From assembly GCA_946902875.1 (NCBI GenBank), contig OX336336.1, forward strand, positions 2,326,545-2,390,544: DNA of 64,000 nucleotides. The letters run 5' to 3'. Position 1 is the first letter of the stretch; each line of letters opens with the position of its first letter. The DNA comes from Nematopogon swammerdamellus. Lineage: Eukaryota; Arthropoda; Insecta; Lepidoptera; Adelidae. Position numbers and translations under genes: made by a program. The notes under the pieces are model-generated. The model saw nothing but the letters and a program-made list of their open reading frames with translations, was not told the origin of the DNA and made no database searches. This document shows, piece after piece, positions 24,301-39,300 of this stretch.

Positions 24301-27300
24301 CCTTATTTTTTTTAATTAAAAAAAACTAAAAAAGGTACCCCTAGATTATCATTTCAAACTACTAAATACGAATTTTGAACGAAATCGGTTGAGCAGTTTA
24401 GGCACAAGGTCGCTGGACGGACACACACACACACACACACACATACATGTTTCTCAAAACCACTTTTTTGGGATCGTTGCAGATATATAGCCCAAATCTG
24501 TACTGTGTGGGGCCGGTACTTTAAAAGAATAGCCCCACTGCATCTCTCCCCGTGTATGTCGTAAAAGGCGACTAAGGGATATGACCCCCTTCTTATATTA
24601 CTAGGTGGTAGGGTTTAACCCGCCCGGGTTGGTACCACCGCACTGAATGAAAGGTCGGTCCAAACGGCTATGTAAATAGTTTGTGTTTTCCGTCCAGTTC
24701 AGTGTAGTCGGCACGACCGAAGGGAAGCACTGACGTGGCACCAAGTTCACCCGGTGTTATGGGCTGACATCACGGATGTTGTAGGTGATGTAGCCAACCG
24801 TGTCAGTTTCAATAAAAAAAAAAAAAAATCAGTCGCATTCTCAACTTCGACATTTTGGACGATCACAATACTTCCTTTCTCCTTACAGTCGCTCGAAAGT
24901 AAAAAGCCACCTCCATAGTTTTTAGCCGTTGCGGCAATTTATCGATCGACGCGCGACGTTCGCTTGTTTTGGAACACGCAAATGTTTGCGTGGAGCGTGC
25001 AGGCAAGCGATACGGGTTACTGCGCGTGGAAAAAGGATGACACAATATCGATGCGATCTCTTGAGACGGTCGGTTCTGTATTCACGCGATACGCACACTA
25101 CCATAATCGCGGTGTCTCGTTTTAGTAATAGTTGAAGTATGAACAAAATGTCTTTGAGTATGAAGTAGGGAGTCCAGGCACCGAATTAAAAAAAGTTGAG
25201 TCCAGGGCTATTTTTTCCATCTACGATGCTGCTGGTGGTGTTATACCAAAGAGATTAAAAGAGGGTGGGTTTAATGTATTTGTGATAAGCTTTACAGAAT
25301 ATATAAGTCAATGATATTTGATATAAAATTGTAAAATTGTAGATTTTACCGACGACGACACAACGACGAATAAAATAAAAAAATAGTAAATCTGATTTAA
25401 ATGCAAAATTGATAATAAACCATCGCTTCTCTTATATTCTCTATCTTTTTCGGGAGGAAGGAAGGGATTCCTTCCTCGCCCATCTCTCACTCACCTCTCT
25501 CCCGGTCTTCTCTCCTCGATCCCGCCTTCCTCCCCTCCTTCCCCTCACCCTTCACGGACCCCCTCTTTGCCACCTTCCCTTTCGCCCATTCCCTCCCTCT
25601 CTCCCTACTTCCCTTCCTCCCCTCATGTCGCCCCTCCTTCCCATCACCCTCGCATTCCATTCCTCCCCTACTACCCCTCATCCTGTCCGCAACCCCCTCT
25701 TACCCCGCCCCTTCCCCCTTTCAACCTCTCACTCCCTCGATATCCATTCCTCCTCGTTCCCTCTACTACCTCCCTCCCCCACACCTACCCTCATTCACTA
25801 ACCCTTCCTCCCTCCATACCTCTCCTCCTCTTCTTCTTTTTTTTATGGAAACTGACATGGTTGGATACATCACCTACAACATCCGTGATGTCGGACATGT
25901 CGTGCCGGCTATACTGAACTGGACGGAAAAAAACGAAAAAACTATTTACATCAAATCTCTTTGATTTACATAGCCGTTTCGACATACGTTTTATTCAGTG
26001 CGGTGGTACCAACCCTAGTAAGGTAAGAAGGGAAGGGTGCTACAGTTTTACGTGGAATCCGAACCACGGTCAGCCTCAAATGGTCGAGCGGTCACCCATC
26101 CAAGTGTTGACCGCGCCCAGGGTTGCCTGCACCACTGAGCTACCGAGGCTGACAAACGTACCTCCCACCCACTCCCCCTTCTTTTCTCTCCCCCTTCCTC
26201 TTCCTGACCATTATTCATTATTTCTTACCAAAAGCAGTAACTATTGAGTAATCTGTGCCAAAAGCCTAGATAATAAATTTTCATATCCTTACCTAGAGAA
26301 ATCATGGATTCCCCATACAAAAACTTTCACCCCTATTTCACCCCTTATTTTTAGGTTTCCGTATCCCTGTACGGAAGCCTATTACTAAGCCTCCGCAGTC
26401 TGTCTGTCCGTCCGTCCGTTTGTCTGTCCGAGGGCTGTATCTCTTGAACCGTAATAGGAAGCCCGTTGAAATTTTCACAGAATATGTGTTACTATAGCGG
26501 ATATAACAACAAATAAGCGGAGCTAGGTACAACCCAAGTACAACCAAAGAGTTTGTAAATTCTTTGGACCGGAGTAAAACCGCAAACAGGAAATTACAAT
26601 CTTACACGTTCAACGCCACATGAAAAATCCAGTATTTCCGTTTGGGCCACGGGGCTCACCGCTCACCGGTGAGCCTTTCCTTACTGAACCATTCAGGGCA
26701 TGGGGGTCACCGGTGAGCCGCGTGAGAGGGCCTACGTAAACGCTTCCTACAAGCCACAGAGCGCAGCTACAAAGCCAATATGGAAGTGAGCCGCATGGCC
26801 TTGTAGTCGAAGCGGACGGCGTGGTTTTCAAATCCAATAGAAACTTGTAGTTTTTTATTAAGTTAATTGTAACGATGCTAGGGCTGCTCTTAACGATAAG
26901 GTAGAAAATAATATTTGTATTAATAGAATTAATAAAACCAGAAAATAATAAGAAAATATTCGTCAAAATAAAAATGAACATAAAATTTTCTTCATTGCCA
27001 AATAAGAAGACATTATTTATTACGAAAATAATTTATGAAATTGAACAAAACAAAATATTTATGAAATTGAACAATCACAACATTATGACACTTCATTATT
27101 TAAAATAATCAATCATCTTAACCCCAAAGGGTTTAACCATAAACAATAAAGAATTATCCGTGAGTCATGTTAAAACAAGGCAAACAAAGGAATGGTTTAG
27201 TTGGGCTGCTTTGGCAATAAGTGGATACTTTTTTCGACTTGGTTTTAGCCTGTTTGCTACCCATTATTGGTACGTTCTTTGCATAACATTGGTGACATGT

Positions 27301-30300
27301 TCTTCTCACTTTTCTGGCCAATCCCTCTTTCCTTTCCAGAGTGTGTTTCATTCTCTTCCGTCTTTCTATATGCATTTCATAGTCGCTATCCTCACTCTCC
27401 GACAAAAGAATTCGACAGCATCTTCTTTTCGTTGGTTGAACTACGTCTTCATAGAATCTATTCCGAAACTACGGTTCAGAAGATCTATCTCGATGTTTTC
27501 TAACTGCGTTAGCGCTTCTTGTGTTAACTCGAAATCTTCAAAATAATCATTTTTGGCGAGAAAAGCGTAAAACATCCTCAATTGTCGACGCAGCCGGACC
27601 GGGATTGATCGCTGCGTCCGCGGCGTGTGCGCAACGGGTGGGCCGCGGCGTGACCCCGCGGCCCCAGCCAACAGAAAAATACAAATCCTTCATATGAGGC
27701 CACACGATCCACCCGTGAGCCTTCTGCTATATCTCGAAAATTAGACGGTAAAAGTCGCAAATTTTTATTTTCCTTACAAATTACCGCATTTTATAAACTT
27801 TGTGATGAAAATCTCAAGTTGATGAAAATTACGGATATAATGAGTTTGGCTTGGCCCGAACCGAAAAGTACGCTAGGCCCACCGGTGGGTCGTATGGCGT
27901 TCAACGTGTTAATTGTGGGCTGATTTTGAAAATTCTTTTTTTGTTTGGTAGGTCATACTTCAGAGGTGCTCCCATTGAAATTTTATTGAAATTGATTGAG
28001 CGGTTTATGAAAAAGCAACAAAATACTATTGGTGTGTGGTTACCTTCAGCAAAACTTTTGTGATGTGGACTTTTTCAGCAATTTGCAGTTTGACACATGG
28101 CGAATAATTCTGTACCACTTCAACCGATTTCGATTATTCGATTTCGATTATTGTTTTTTATGTAATATTGTTTTAAAAATATAAAACCAACTTAAAAAAA
28201 AATAAACTAGAACTAAAAAGTATTAAATAGGTAGAATAGGTTTTTTTTTTTTTTTTTTTTATTGCTACCGAACTGGGTGGCTCTGTCCGAGGTCGCAACC
28301 TCAGGCGCAGCCAATTTCACCCCCAAGGAGGTGCCAGTCCGGCTTGGAGGTGGACTAATGTTGCTGGGGAAAGGCTATTAACCCGCGATTTGAAGATCTG
28401 TGGATTGTAGGAGTGGGGGAAGATATTTCCTGGGAGCCCGTTCCACACCTTTGCAGTGCGGCACAAGAACGATTTAGAGAATCGTGCAGTTCGAAGAACT
28501 CTTCTGTCGACTACAAACGGGTGTTCCGCGAGAGTATGGCGGGTTTGGCGAAGGCGAACAGGAGGAGGAGGGATAAGGGAAGCAAGTTCGTCAGAGCAGC
28601 GGCCATAGTAGTACCGATAAAACAGGCTCAATGACCCAACGATACGTCTGTGCTTTAGAGGTTGAAGGTCCTTTGTGAGTACGGAGTCACCAATGAGGCG
28701 AATGGCTCGTCGCTGAATAGAATCCAAGGCTGAAAGAAGGTACTCAGGGGAACCCTCCCAAAGATGACTGCAATATTCCATCACCGGTCTTACTTGTGCT
28801 TTGTAGAGTGTAAGCAGTTGGACCGGCGTGAAAAATCGCCGACAGCGGTGGACGACTCTGGGGTGGAACCTAATATTTGCCATCATACGCCCGCAATGGG
28901 GTAATGAAGGGGGGTTGGCGCCCAGGTCGTCCATGTTTGAGTTGGATGCGAAAAGGCGTGCAAAGATATTCGCCTTTTCTTTCGCGAGTATAGCGAGCGA
29001 GCCATCCGGACGTTCCAGCGGAGGTGTAGCAGGACGGCAGAAATTCCGACCGATGGATTTGGCGAGAGACCAGAAGGCGCGGCTACCCGAAGGGCTACGT
29101 GCAAGTTTCGCGCCAATTCCACGGTCGTGCCTGAACTTGGCCAAGTTTTGCGTTCGTTTGCAGGACCTAGCAACGACGTTGAGCTGTCGTCTGTTCTCGA
29201 CAGACCTATTCTGCAGCCATTTCCTATAAGCCTTGTTCTTAGTGTCAATAGCCAGTCTGCATTGACAATCAAACCAAGGCTTATGGCGGCCGCCGATGGG
29301 AACGGTGGAGGTAGGTATGAAGAAATTCATACCCTGTGCGATCACATCGACGACCGATTGGGCACACAGGGATGGGTCTGGAGAAGAGAAGCAAACGTCG
29401 TGCCAAGGGTAGGCTCCCAGGAAGGAACGGAAGTCATCCCATTGTGCTGACCGGTAGTGCCAAACTGTTCGCGTACTACATTCACGTGCTTCCGCGAAGT
29501 GTACAGTTGGCACAGTTGAGCGTACAAGGCAATGGTCGGAGTTTCCGAGGGGAGCTTCGACCCTCACCTTGTAACCATTTGGCTCGGTAGTCAGCACAAG
29601 GTCCAACAAACTAGGTCGATGGGCAGGGTTATCAGGTATCCGAGTGGTTCCGGATACCAACTGCGTCAACCCGTGCGCAATGGCCAAGTTGTAAGCCTCC
29701 CTGCCGGCATGGTCAGTGATGGGGGAGCCCAACCAGTCTTGGTGTTTAGCATTGAAGTCACCCAGCATCACTAACTCCGCCGTAGGGAACTCGCAAAGCA
29801 GTTTGTCTGCCGTACTGCTGAGATGCTCATAAAATGCCTCTGTTCTTGACGCACTGAGGTTAGGGGATCTGTATGCACCCGCGTAAATCCTCACCACGTG
29901 GGGAAGATTCACGCGGATCCATAACACAGGAAAAACAGGGTCTTCAAATCGGGTGAGCCGGGTATAGGAGACACCAGATCCAACGTACAAGCAGACACCA
30001 CCCTTCGCCATGAAACGTTCCTGAAGATTGTAACCAGGAACGTCCAGGTAGGATGCGTCCGCAGGACGCCCGATCTGGGTCTCCGTAAGAAAGAGGAGGT
30101 GAGGCCTCGCCGTCTGCAGATGGCAGGCGACGGATGAGAAATTTGTGTGTAGACCTCTTATATTGGCGAGGTCTACCTTAAATTTTGAGGGAGAACGGGC
30201 CGCTGAAGGTTTATACAGTTTTCTATTTTTTGTTCGGCTCATAATTTAGATGGGTGATTGATTCGTGGAGTGTATCGGAATGTGCCCAGGGCGCGGTGAT

Positions 30301-33300
30301 GCCTTGTGCAACTCGGATAGACTCAACCAACTGACAGTCGCAGAGAGCGAGAGGATCCCCGGGCCCCCCCTCCCAGAAAACATGTGGTCTCCCATGGTCA
30401 CCAGCCCCACAATGCTCTCTGACAGGGATTTTCGCGTGTTGATAGGGCAGCCAGCACACGGGTTGGTGAGGGCCGTGTGCCGGGCCCCTGTACTACCACG
30501 CAGGCAGGCAGCGGTCACCTGTTTCCACCGGCTCTCCCTGACCCCTGCGGCTGTCAGTCGGTTAAAAGGAGTCTGGAGTGCGAGCGACACTAGCATCCAC
30601 AACCCAGGACACCCCCGACACGCTCAAGTCCACCGACCGGCTAGTCGCAGGCTGGCCTCCAAGTGTAGCAGAGCCACATCAGGAGTTTTTCGCCTACGAC
30701 CTGTGGTACCAACCCGGACGACATAGTGGAGGACTTGTCTACCACATAGTGAGGCTGAAAATAAATCCTGTTTAGGCGCAGGATGATCGCCTGCGTCCGA
30801 CATTCCTCAGCTGTTGCGACTCTGGGACGGTGGTAATGCCAAAGGCATCGTCGCAACATTGCCCAGGGAGCACGACGAGGACGTGAATGTCGGACTTGCT
30901 GGGCTCTACTTTAGTGTGACCCACCGCTGGCACAGTAGATTGCTAGATTGGTAATTTGGTGAACTCCATACAGCTCCAGAGAACACTACCAATGCTTAAC
31001 CCAGCGAACCCCCTAGGTAGAATAGGTACCTAATATTTTGAAATTTTCTCTGTCATTGTATTGAAATACATGAATCGATATTGTCATTCATATTCGGACC
31101 CTTGTTTCATGAATATTCTAAATTTGAAATCTTTTCCGACCGGCCAGATGCGTTTAATATATTATAATACGAGTACGAGTACCATCGAGCTGGTCTGATG
31201 ATGGAGACGGAAGGTGGCCATAGGAACTCCTAAACTACACATGATAAACCCATCGTGTTTGGGCTCGTTGAATTTGTCATCACGAGCAATTTACTTTAGA
31301 CCTAGGAGATTCTCAATTCGACGGTATGTTTTCTTTTTTTGGATGTTTGTTACGCGATTACTCCGTCAATTATTGTGGGCCGATTTTGAAAATTCTTTTT
31401 TTTTGTTTGAAAGGGGATAACCATGACGTGGTTCCATTTTAATTTGGTCGAGATCAGATTGGAAAGCGAGGCGGAATCGCGAGGCCGAAGGTCGAGCGAT
31501 TCCGCCGAGTACATTAATAGCAAAAAATTCCAAAAAAAACTGTGAAATAAAAAACTATTTAAAAAAATATATAAAAACCGCCTTCAAAAATGTATGAAAT
31601 AAAAAAAATCGAACCCTAGAGTTGAAGGCGGTGCTAAAGCAAGCAAAAATGATACATGAAAGAAAACATGAGTGGATGATATCCTTTGTGATTTGTGTAG
31701 CCTTCTTTAGCACCGCCTTCAACTCTAGGGTTCGATTTTTTTAATTTCATAAATTTTTTAAGGCAGTTTTCATATTTTTTTTTTACATACAATGCTGACA
31801 TTATTAGAATGAAGAGTGACGAGTATTTGTTTAACTGTTCAACTAAATAAATACGTTCTATCCACAGAGCACGGAATACCGCGCGCGCGCGCGCGGGGGT
31901 ATTCCGTGCTCTGTGTGGATCTATCTATTAAAAGCGCACAAACAGGAAATTACAATCATAATAATATTTTGTTCCGTATACCAAATAATTTTCAAAACAT
32001 TTTTTTATTTTATTTAATTTGATAAGAAGTGTTAGTTTAATTGTAAATTGTCATAATTTTATTATTCAAATATAATTAAAAATTTTGGAATTTACATAAA
32101 TAATGTTCTTTATAAATATAAATGAAAGCGCCATCTTTTGTCTAGTAGCAGTAATTCTACAGCCTAGTGACAATTAAAGGTACCTAGATACATGTTGTAT
32201 TTCAACTAGATAGCGCCCTTAGTATAGAAGTATTAACAAACATTAACGCCACCTGTTTGTTTTACGACAACATCAAGAAAAATTATTAACGCCCTCTGTT
32301 GGTTTTACGATTTACAACGTTACCAAATTTGTTATATGGAGTGGTCTATCTGTCCCGACAGGGTTATAAAATCAATGACTCGGGGGAAAATATATATAAA
32401 AATTCTTCGTCCGTTTTTTTTTACTTTCAATATGGCACTGGGTTAACATCAGTCCCCGCCCAAGTGCATCTCGGGAGAGGGGATAGATGTGTGGTGATAT
32501 TGTATGCCTCTTCTTAATTTAATTGCTTTATAATAATTTTCCTGTTCATTGAGCTCTTCTAAATATCCAGTCCACAGAGCATCGAATACCGCGCGCGGCC
32601 CCTCCTAGAGACGCCCTGAGCGCGATTTCCCTACAACGCCGTTGAAGCCTGTGGGCGTGACCTACGACTTACATATGTGTGTTGTGCGTGTGCATTTGTT
32701 TTGTGCGTGTGCCTAACTTGCTCCTCTTTGTGTGTAGTGTCGATACTAGCACACACACACACATACGAAGCGCTAGCAGCACTGCGTGTAGTTATTGGGT
32801 TTCAAATATTATTATTACTTTCGCCTCTAGGAGAGGCGCGCGCGGTAGGTATTCGATGCTCTGTGATCCAGTCATTAGTTTTGTTACTATAGTATATATA
32901 TTTTTTGTGGAAACTGACACGGTTGGCTACTGTACATCATGATGATGGCTACTGTACATCAAGATGTCAGCCCATAACACCGGGTGAACTAGGTGCCATG
33001 TCAGTGCTTCCCTTCATTTCATGTCGGCTACACTGAGCTGGATGGAAAACACGAACTATTTACATAGCCGTTTCGACCAACGTTTCATTCAGTGCGGTTG
33101 TACCAACACGGGCGGGGTAAACCCTACCACCTAGTAACGTAAGAAGAATATGGGCAGGGAGAGCATTCCATAGTTTCAGAGTCCACTTTATAAGCAGAAC
33201 TGGCACCAGCTCGGGGGCGACATTAGCTCTCTAAGACTTCGACCTAAAACTCAAGTCACTCAATGTCTCATAAGACACTGAGTTATATAAAAAGAAAACT

Positions 33301-36300
33301 ATATATGTACATACATACCACCCGCTGTATCCCGACAATCGGGGTAAGCGGAGTAATCGAAGTTGTGCTGCAGGTACTCTTGTAAATTACAGCACAACAC
33401 CGGCCACCACGTTTAGCAAAGTATTCGGACAAGATAACTATCAAGCAGCAAGTAAGGTACGAAGACACACACGCTGCACGACTCGGTGGAAGGACCGTTC
33501 CAAGGTGAGAGGTGGCTATCCTGTCGCCATTTAACACAGCATCTTGTCCTTATACCTCAGTCGCCTTTTACGATATGCACAGGGAGAGATGCAGTGAGTC
33601 TATTCTTTTTAAGTACCGGCCCCACACGGTAGTAACTAAATTTAGCCCATTAAAGAAGATACCACCCGACCAAGAACGTTAGATGTATGGACGTCGGACC
33701 TTCCCCGCGCCAGCGCAACACGATATTTGTAAAAACGTACAAATAACTTATGTTACCAACCAATCAGAGCGCGATACCGCCCGATACCACCCAATCAGAG
33801 CGCGCGCCGGCCCCTCCGCTACCCGCGGAGCTCAGCGACGCTGTTTCTCATATAAGCATTGGACATTCCGACGTCCGAACTCTTTTAAATGTTCTTGCAC
33901 CCGACAATACATAAAACTCGCACCCACCTGCACATCCTGGATGATCCCCTTGAAGTAGCTGTGCGGTGGAACGGGTGTGGTGAGCGGAGCGGGTGCCGGC
34001 GTGGTGGCTGGGAGTGGGGTCGCGCCGGTGGGGGCGGGCGAGGCCGGTGTGGAACTTGCGTTGACGGGGGGCGATGGCGCGGGCGGCGGCCCGCCTAGGT
34101 ACAGCACCTGTCGGCATGCCATTTATTAATCTTCAACACAGTATAAATGCACAATATTGACATGACACATCATTGGCTGACATAAAGAATCTATCACAAA
34201 TAGGTCTAGAAGCAAATGTCTTGATTTTTACAGAAAGCGCGGCATGTGGCGCCGAGCCATCCATAAGGTGCCTAACTCAAAATCGCACGCGGGGGTTGCG
34301 AATGCTTGGCTTGACAGGTGCTTATTCACGCCTCTCTTGAGGACCCGAGACTGTGCTTGGGGGGAAATGTGTGGGGAGGGAGAGCGTTCCAGAGTTTACC
34401 GGTTCTGTAAAGGAAAGATCTGCAGAATCGATTGGTAAGCAGATCCGCGGTAAGTCCAGCGTATAGGGATGCAATCCCTGCCCAGTGCGCGTTGTGCGGA
34501 GGTGGAAAGGAAACGGCGGGATCGCGTTAAACAGCTCCTCCGAGCATTCCCCGTGGAATAAGCGATAGAACACACTTAGGGCGCCGACATCCCTCCGAAA
34601 TTGCAGTAGTTCTAGATCGCGGGATCCGTCGATTATTTATTTGCCCACTGATTGCCTCCGACATACTTAATGTCGTCGCCCCAACTGGCGGGTGGTCTTT
34701 CCACACAAATTTGCACTGTCCACGGCCGCCAATGCCCAAGGATCGTCGTCTCGTCGGCTGACGTGCCCAGCGCACTGCCACTTGAGCTTAGCAACCCGGT
34801 GTCCAATATCGACTAGTTTGATGCGTGGGACGATTCTTTATTCTTTATTCATCATTCGTATGGTAGTACACTACACTTGGATTTTTGAAATGTTTGAACA
34901 TTGTGACTATCTACACAATAGACACCGCTTACAGTGTTAAGATACAGTTTGAGAGCTAGATTGCCTTGATAATATAATAGAGTAGAGTAGAATAGAAATT
35001 ATTTTTATTGCACACACCGAAACACAGACAAAGAAAATAAATTAAAAAAATGTTAATACAACAGTACCTGCGCATCGAGCTGCTTAGCTGCGGAGATGGA
35101 CTTGCGGAAGTACTCGGTGCCGTTCAACTTCACTTGCACTAGTGTTGAGTTCCTCACCACCTGTGAAGTCCATGTCTGTAAGGTCTATTTACTTCTTCAA
35201 AAGGTGTCTTACAGAAACAAAATAACAGTACCTCAGTTAGGATATTAATTAAATGCTTTTTTCCAGGGTTATTGGCATTAGTTTGACCCTCAGATACATT
35301 ATCCACCAGATATTGGGAGGGTGAGATAACTATATGGTAGTTAACCATAAAATAAACCTGTTAAAAAAAAAGTTTGCAGCATTGATTTTCGAGAAATAAA
35401 AAAAAAAGTCAATGTCCTACACAATGTTTTTTTTATGTTAACCAACATGGGTGGCTGTATCGAGGGACCAATGGTACAGTCGACAGAGCCAAAAACCCCT
35501 CTCCTCGCGAAACCACGCTCAGTGTGGCGCCATGCTCGCAGATTTGCGAACTGTTGCTAGGCTGTCTAGCCCGTTGATACGACGTTTGAAGGCACCCAGG
35601 TTAAAGGATTCGGGAAACACACTCGCCGGGAGACATTTCCACACCCTAGCGGTGCGACAAAGAAACGATTTTGAGAACCGATGGGTCCTCAAAAGCCCAA
35701 TGTCAACAAAAAAGGGTGCTCAGTTTTTCTGCGGCGAGTGCTGCGAAGATAGGTTGGATGGCAAGGAATAAGGGAAGCAAATTCCTCCGAGCAGCATCCA
35801 TGATAGTACCTGTAGAAAAGACTGAGTGACCCAACAAATCGTCTGTGACTGAGAGACTCCAGATCATCAGTCAGTTCCGGGTCTCCCACCAGACACAATG
35901 AAAACGTGCCATTAGGTACCTAAACAGCTGATTATATGAGATCACCGACTCTCTTGGCCTGGGAGCGCAGAGTGCGCGCGGTGCGGCGCGGACGCGACCT
36001 TATAGCTGACATGGCGCCTCACTGAGCGTGGTTTTGCAAGGAGCGGTGTTATTGGCTAGGCGACATACTATTGGGCACAGCCACCTGTGTCAGCACTAAC
36101 CAAAACATCAGACCTGTATGAGATGGAGATGGCCGTTGTCGAGCCGAGTGCCTCCGACCGTGTACTCCTCGGGGGTCTGGTTGAAGCGCAGATTCACCAG
36201 CAGCTCCCCTCCCTTCAGCGAAGCCGCAACAGACGTCTCCTCCGGGACTCCATATCTGTCAACGCGAATGCTCTTGTCAGTGTGCATTGAAGATAGAGTA

Positions 36301-39300
36301 AGTCGGTCAGGCGGACAGTCAGATGGTCAGCTATTCAGTCAATCAGTCAGTCAGTCGGTGAGTCGGATAGTCAGGTGATCAGTCAGTCAGCCATTTAGTC
36401 AATCAGTCAATCAAATAATAATACAAGCAGTGTGCATTGAAGAGAGAGTAAGTCAGTGAGTCGGATAGTCAGGTGGTCAGTCAGTCAATCAAACAATCAT
36501 ACAGAGCAGTGTGCATTGAAGAGAGTACGTCGGTGAGTCGTATAGTCAGGTGGTCAGTCAGTCAATCAAACAATCATACAGAGCAGTGTGTATTGAAGAG
36601 AGAGTAAGTCGGTGAGTCGGATAGTCAGGTGGTCAGTCAGTCAGTCAAACAAACATACAGAGCAGTGTGCATTGAAGAGAAAGTAAGTCGATGAGTCGGA
36701 TAGTCAGGTGGTCAGTCAGTCAATCAAACAAACATACAGAGCAGTGTGCATTGAAGAGAGAGTAAGTCGGTGAGTCGGATAGTCAGGTGGTCAGTCAGTC
36801 CGCCATTCAGTCAATCATACAGAGCAGTGTGCATTGAAGAGAGAGCAAGTCGGTGAGTCGGATAGTCAGGTGGTCAGTCAGTCAGCCAGTCATTCAATCA
36901 GTCAGTCAGACAATCATACAAAGACTAACACCTCACAATATTCAAACAATATCACAATAGAGCAACTGGCTCACTTGGGCTCGGAGCCCAGGTAGAAGAT
37001 CTGGCCGGTGGGCTCGCGGGTGCGTATGAACATGGAGATGTCGAGCGCGGCGTGGACCGCCTTGCGCGCCGGCTCGCGAACGCGCACCGACACCACCGTC
37101 CCCGCCGCCGCGCCCTCGTGCCCGAACGTCGCCGCCGTGTAGTCTGTGGGTGAGAATTGTACATTGCGCGACGTTCGTGTTGTTGTTTTTATTTTTAATG
37201 CATCCCTTAGGTGTCTGTGCACACTCGAACAAGTCATAGTGTATTTAAAAAAAAAGCCACAGTTGCACTCCGGGAGTGCCGGCAGAAGTGAAAACAACAC
37301 CGTAACATTGCTTAAAAAAAAACATTTAAAAAAATTAATGGAAAAAAAATATTTAAAAAATAAAAATATTTAAAAAAAAAATTAATGGAAAATGAAAATT
37401 TAAAAATTAAAATATTAAAAAAAAAAAATTATGCAAAAAATATATAAAAAAAAAAGAAAAATATAAAAAAAAAATTAATGGAAAAAAAAATAAAAAATAA
37501 AAAAGTTTTATTTAGTAGGACGGACAGACATGCATTTGTTACGGAACCCTACATTCATTTTGCAGAACTTAGTAGAATGGACAGACATAAACGTGTTACG
37601 GAACCCTACTTTAATTATAAAATAACCGTCGGAGGACCTTGGTTGAATATTGTAAAATTTAGTAGAACAGACAGACATGCATTTGTTACGGAACCCTACA
37701 TTCATTTTGCAGAACTTAGTAGAATGGACAGACATAAACGTGTTACGGAACCCTACTTTAATTATAAAATAACCGTAGGAGGACCTTGGTTGAATATTGT
37801 AAAATTTAGTAGAACAGACAGACATGCATTTGTTACGGAACCCTACATTCATTTTGAAATAAATGTTAAATTTTGTAGAACGGACAGACATGCATTTGTT
37901 ACGGAACCCTACATTCATTTTGCAGAACTTTGAGATGTCATGTATTGAGCGTTGTCATAGCTGCGATGTCCTATAGTCATATACATACTCCAGCGTCGCT
38001 GCCTAGCGCACGCACGTTGTATACCTATGTTGTCTACCATGAAATATATTTCAGTTGCTTTCGGACACTAGGCGTTTCATTACGTGTCTGCTCCTATATC
38101 ACAATAGCAACGATATACTGTTATCTGACGCGGTTGTCATAGCAACTATAGATTGTTATCTGACGCGGTTGTCGTAGCAACTATAGATTGTTATCTGACG
38201 CGGTTGTCATAGCAACTATAGATTGTTATCTGACGCGGTTGTCGTAGCAACTATAGATTGTTATCTGACGCGGTTGTCGTAGCAACTATAGATTGTTATC
38301 TGACGCGGTTGTCGTAGCAACTATAGATTGTTATCTGACGCGGTTGTCGTAGCAACTATAGATTGTTATCTGACGCGGTTGTCGTAGCAACTATAGATTG
38401 TTATCTGACGCGATTGTCATAGCAACGATAGATTGTTATCTGACGCGGTTGTCATAGCAACGATAGATTGTTATCTGACGCGGTTGTCGTAGCAACTATA
38501 GATTGTTATCTGACGCGATTGTCATAGCAACGATAGATTGTTATCTGACGCGGTTGTCGTAGCAACTATAGATTGTTATCTGACGCGGTTGTCGTAGCAA
38601 CTATAGATTGTTATCTGACGCGGTTGTCGTAGCAACTATAGATTGTTATCTGACGCGGTTGTCGTAGCAACTATAGATTGTTATCTGACGCGATTGTCAT
38701 AGCAACGATAGATTGTTATCTGACGCGGTTGTCGTAGCAACTATAGATTGTTATCTGACGCGATTGTCATAGCAACGATAGATTGTTATCTGACGCGGTT
38801 GTCGTAGCAACTATAGATTGTTATCTGACGCGGTTGTCGTAGCAACTATAGATTGTTATCTGACGCGGTTGTCGTAGCAACTATAGATTGTTATCTGACG
38901 CGGTTGTCGTAGCAACTATAGATTGTTATCTGACGCGGTTGTCGTAGCAACTATAGATTGTTATCTGACGCGATTGTCGTAGCAACGATAGATTGTTATC
39001 TGACGCGGTTGTCGTAGCAACTATAGATTGTTATCTGACGCGATTGTCATAGCAACGATAGATTGTTATCTGACGCGGTTGTCATAGCAACGATAGATTG
39101 TTATCTGACGCGGTTGTCGTAGCAACTATAGATTGTTATCTGACGCGATTGTCATAGCAACGATAGATTGTTATCTGACGCGGTTGTCGTAGCAACTATA
39201 GATTGTTATCTGACGCGGTTGTCGTAGCAACTATAGATTGTTATCTGACGCGGTTGTCGTAGCAACTATAGATTGTTATCTGACGCGGTTGTCGTAGCAA

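Noticed and set aside
25409..25917. Proline/serine-rich open frames
   Set aside because: By-products of the polypyrimidine tract, no start context or homology.
28413..29774. Plus-strand open frames across the LINE
   Set aside because: Antisense shadows of the GC-rich LINE coding sequence.
28317..30242. Intact autonomous LINE
   Set aside because: The frame is open but the reverse-transcriptase palm and YADD box are absent.
37478..37933. 151-aa open frame
   Set aside because: It follows a tandem DNA repeat, and an equally long frame runs on the other strand; same for 58568-59242.
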